NCBI GenBank assembly: GCA_043756665.1
Contig: JAYUQR010000145.1
Span: 1 to 20,101, forward strand
Source: STC-74 sp043756665
GTDB taxonomy: Bacteria; Patescibacteriota; Gracilibacteria; BD1-5; UBA2023
Length of the DNA stretch: 20,101 bases
Direction: 5' to 3'
The translations under genes were made by a program, and so were the position numbers. The notes under the pieces are model-generated. The model worked only from the letters and a program-made list of their open reading frames with translations, was not told the DNA's origin and searched no databases. Numbering within the stretch: position 1 is the stretch's first letter; each line of letters opens with the position of its first letter. This document shows positions 17,744 to 20,101 of this stretch, in pieces.

Positions 17744-19483
17744 ATGCGAAAACTCCCCCTGATCGTCGCTCTTGTCAGTATTTCTCTCGTCTGAGCGTAT
17801 GCCCTGGTCGTGAATCTCCTCCCAAATACGACAGAATTCCCACGGATACCGACAGGACCAGGGACGATCGGCGGGACGATCACTCAGATACTCGGTATCA
17901 GTGATCTCGAGAACTACACGGGAGATGGTACCGTCCCGAATACGATGATGCTCAGTGGGACCACCGCGACTGGATATCTCCGAGGACTGAACTGTGGAGC
18001 GGGTCAGGTGTGGAAGACCCTCGGATGAGGTATGCCGACCTGTGCGAATAAGGATGCGACCCTCGCACTCCTCTGAACGACATCGAGTATCTCTGGAACT
18101 GTGACTGTATATCATGCTGATGGAATATTCGAAGTGATATCGAGTGCGACGGGGATCCTCGAGGGGGATATCATCAGGACGAATCCTGGATCAGCAGTCA
18201 CGATCGTCTTCTCTGATCTCTCCCTCCTACGTATCGACGAGGACTCGACGGTGTCACTCGATACAGGAACCCTCCCCGATGGAACGAATATCGCCTATGC
18301 CATCCTCGAGAATGGTGGACTCTGGGGACGTGTCCTCACCGAGACAGGTGGCTACTATATCGGACGTGATGATCTCATCGTCTGAGTCCGTGGAACATCT
18401 GTCTACTTCACTCAGCATAATCCAACAGTATCCATCCTAGAAATACCTCAATGATGGTCTATCCTCAAAACTCAATCATGAGGTATAGGGACTCTCAGTG
18501 TGATCGACTCATCAACTATCGGCACAGTAGCCACGCTCGACTGTATCGATTCCACTGGAATGTCTCATCACACCGTGATCGCAACAGGAATGACAGTACC
18601 TTTCTGAGCCTCCAATCTGTTATGTCCTGATATAGCAAATGTACCACGTTTGGCTCGTGACCGAGTATTTGCCCGAGCAGATATCATGACGAAAGTGACT
18701 GAGAATACCGTGAAGGATCTCCAGTATCTCAGTCAGTATGTCTTCAGTGGTGCGAATACTCTCACTCCTGGAAAAAAGGCAAGAATACTCAGCGAATATA
18801 ACGCAACATTTCCCCGATCGGCAGCGGATCTCGATGCGATATGTCCAGATAGCGCACAATGACCCATAAAAACGTTCTGGCCGACACTCATCGGGACGGG
18901 GATAGAGATGGATCCGTGTCAGGACCAACGTGTTCTCGCGGTTGCAGATTTCCGCAGGATCGATCTCCATCAGGAACGATCGAAGCTTTTCCTACGAACT
19001 GGGAGTCCAGTGTCTCCTCTTCTTTGAGCTTGAGAAATCGTGACATATGAATCAACTGCCTTTGGGGCAAGAATTAATGCTGTTTGAAATTATTTAGGTT
19101 TTGATACCTCAACTCTCGATCTCAGAGGCAAAACAGTAACTATAAAATTTCAAGATGTATTAGATCTAGCAGGAGAAGCGCCGGTTAAGCGTTATATACT
19201 GATATGAGGACCAGTAAAGTACTATGCAACAAATAGGAAATGTGATTCTTTGTCTCAGGTTGAAGTGAATGAGAAAAAAATATGTCAGTTTGATGGTGTG
19301 TCTACAGTAGTATTTCCTCCTCTGAATGCATGATGGGATATAGGAACCTCAAAAGAAATTTCTCTTCCGATTCCTTTAAATCTGGTATCATCTCCTGATC
19401 GATTAATCTTTGGCTCAAATTTTGATAACTTTAATTATGCGAATCCTCTAAAAAATAAAATTCAATGAATTCGTATAGAATAA
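17744..19483 (+). CDS. Exported FecR-domain protein (579 aa)
   Basis: One UGA=Gly frame from ATG 17744 to TAA 19481-19483. The signal peptide or anchor is MRKLPLIVALVSISLVGAYA (Gly17 is UGA). Residues about 55-100 carry the GDGTVPNTMMLSG module and LNCGAGQVW shared with the 16085 protein. A FecR domain spans about 120-225: GDIIRTNPGSAVTIVFSDLS, LRIDEDSTVSL, LWGRVL and GVRGTSVYF, in which UGA encodes the Gly before VRGT. In classical systems FecR relays a signal to an ECF sigma factor; stand-alone secreted FecR domains are also common, and no sigma gene is nearby, so a wall- or ligand-binding role is equally likely. Residues 225-579 are unrecognised, with scattered cysteines. Codon use becomes AT-richer from about 19050 on. 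No Shine-Dalgarno. Confidence 0.87.
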
Positions 19484-19500
19484 GTATCTAGGTGATATCT

Positions 19501-20101
19501 CTAACCAGCATTCCGAACTATCACAACTGTTGTATCAGAATTACCTAGAAAACCTCATGCTCATTTTATATGCCTAGTAATCTCAAGGTCTGCGAATGCA
19601 GTCGATACATCAAAGTAGCCCTCTAGGGTATTAGTTACCGGATTATATACGAGTGAACTAATATCTGCACTACCACTTATAAGCCTAAAGGTAACAGTAC
19701 ATGCTAATGGTCGACCAAACGGGTCAGTTCAAGTAGGGCATAAATTTGGAACACTGATAGGAGAAGTCCCTTCGTTATCACTGATTAGAGTGGGTAGTGA
19801 GGGAAAACTATTTATCGGTGCAACATCATTCACACTTGCCGTCTGAGAGAATATCGTACCGTTGATCGTCATACTGAATGTGAAACTCTGTGTGGCACTC
19901 GAGAAGACGAATGTCTGAGGATTGATCGAGAGTGAGAGAAATACATTTTTTCCTGAATAAGTTGTCATAGCCATCACTCCAGTTGGAAGTCACGTGACAC
20001 TTGCAGAAGCTATATTAGAATTAAATCCTACTGTAGTAGTAAGTGGTGTTCAGTGAGTGGTATTTCAGAGGTTATTGGAAGTGGTTTGGGCGAGTGCGCT
20101 G
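19501..20101 (-). CDS. C-terminal part of a probably secreted beta-rich protein (5' end outside window)
   Basis: The leftward frame is open from the right edge to TAG 19501-19503 (199 residues) with several UGA read as Gly. The sequence is Ser/Thr/Asn-rich and predicted beta (NVFLSLSINPQTFVFSS, FTFSMTINGTIFSQTASV), like Ig-type or cadherin-type modules of surface proteins; FSMTINGTIFSQ resembles the last strands of such a fold. Two cysteines (NLCPTG, LACTV) could pair. It ends TTVVIVRNAG without a membrane anchor. It is convergent with the FecR gene, 17 bases apart, with no clear terminator between. The family cannot be named from this part. Confidence 0.7.

Overview
The window comes from a bacterium that reads UGA as glycine (NCBI translation table 25), the code of the candidate phyla Gracilibacteria and Absconditabacteria (SR1). 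Under the standard code almost every gene looks shattered. Read with UGA=Gly, and with only UAA and UAG as stops, the pieces join in one frame into long proteins. UGA falls on invariant glycines of ribosome recycling factor, Mfd and a class III nucleotide cyclase. CGA and CGG still read as Arg (CGA CGG CGA in the ERRRE segment of RRF), which argues against Absconditabacteria clades reported to have reassigned those codons. I lean to Gracilibacteria; that placement is inference.

Layout. Bases 1-87 may hold the tail of a rightward gene. Bases 181-9845 are a leftward block encoding mostly envelope or surface proteins. In transcription order (right to left) these are: an exported, C-terminally anchored protein with a TGPE sorting-like tail (8979-9845); a 94-aa coiled-coil protein (8578-8862); a 1035-aa protein of unknown function (5203-8310); a 66-aa lipoprotein (4992-5192); and a 1591-aa secreted multidomain protein with DUF11-type repeats, PKD-like segments and CGDG cysteine motifs (181-4956). 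Intrinsic terminators lie after the first, second and last of these. Bases 9983-13966 are a rightward pair, frr and mfd (ribosome recycling and transcription-repair coupling). A convergent CHASE2/class III cyclase follows (14025-16064). Divergent from it is a small exported protein (16085-16468). Next come a leftward PQQ-like beta-propeller protein (16488-17639) and a divergent exported FecR-domain protein (17744-19483). The C-terminal part of a leftward, probably secreted beta-rich protein runs off the right edge (19501-20101).

How it fits together. Two housekeeping genes sit among accessory genes for surface, secreted and signalling proteins. The small exported protein and the FecR protein share a short GDGTV-N-M-LSG module. 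Several start codons lie 4 to 13 bases after a -10-like box and have no Shine-Dalgarno sequence, suggesting leaderless mRNAs; the 16085 gene is the clear exception, with GGAGGAG. UGA use is uneven: it is nearly absent from the DUF11 block and absent from the main body of the beta-propeller gene, hinting at domains or genes acquired from standard-code donors.

No gene-free stretch exceeds 300 bases. The longest, 8311-8577, holds a promoter, a leader hairpin, a terminator and a short palindrome. I saw no tRNA, rRNA, CRISPR array, transposase or integrase.
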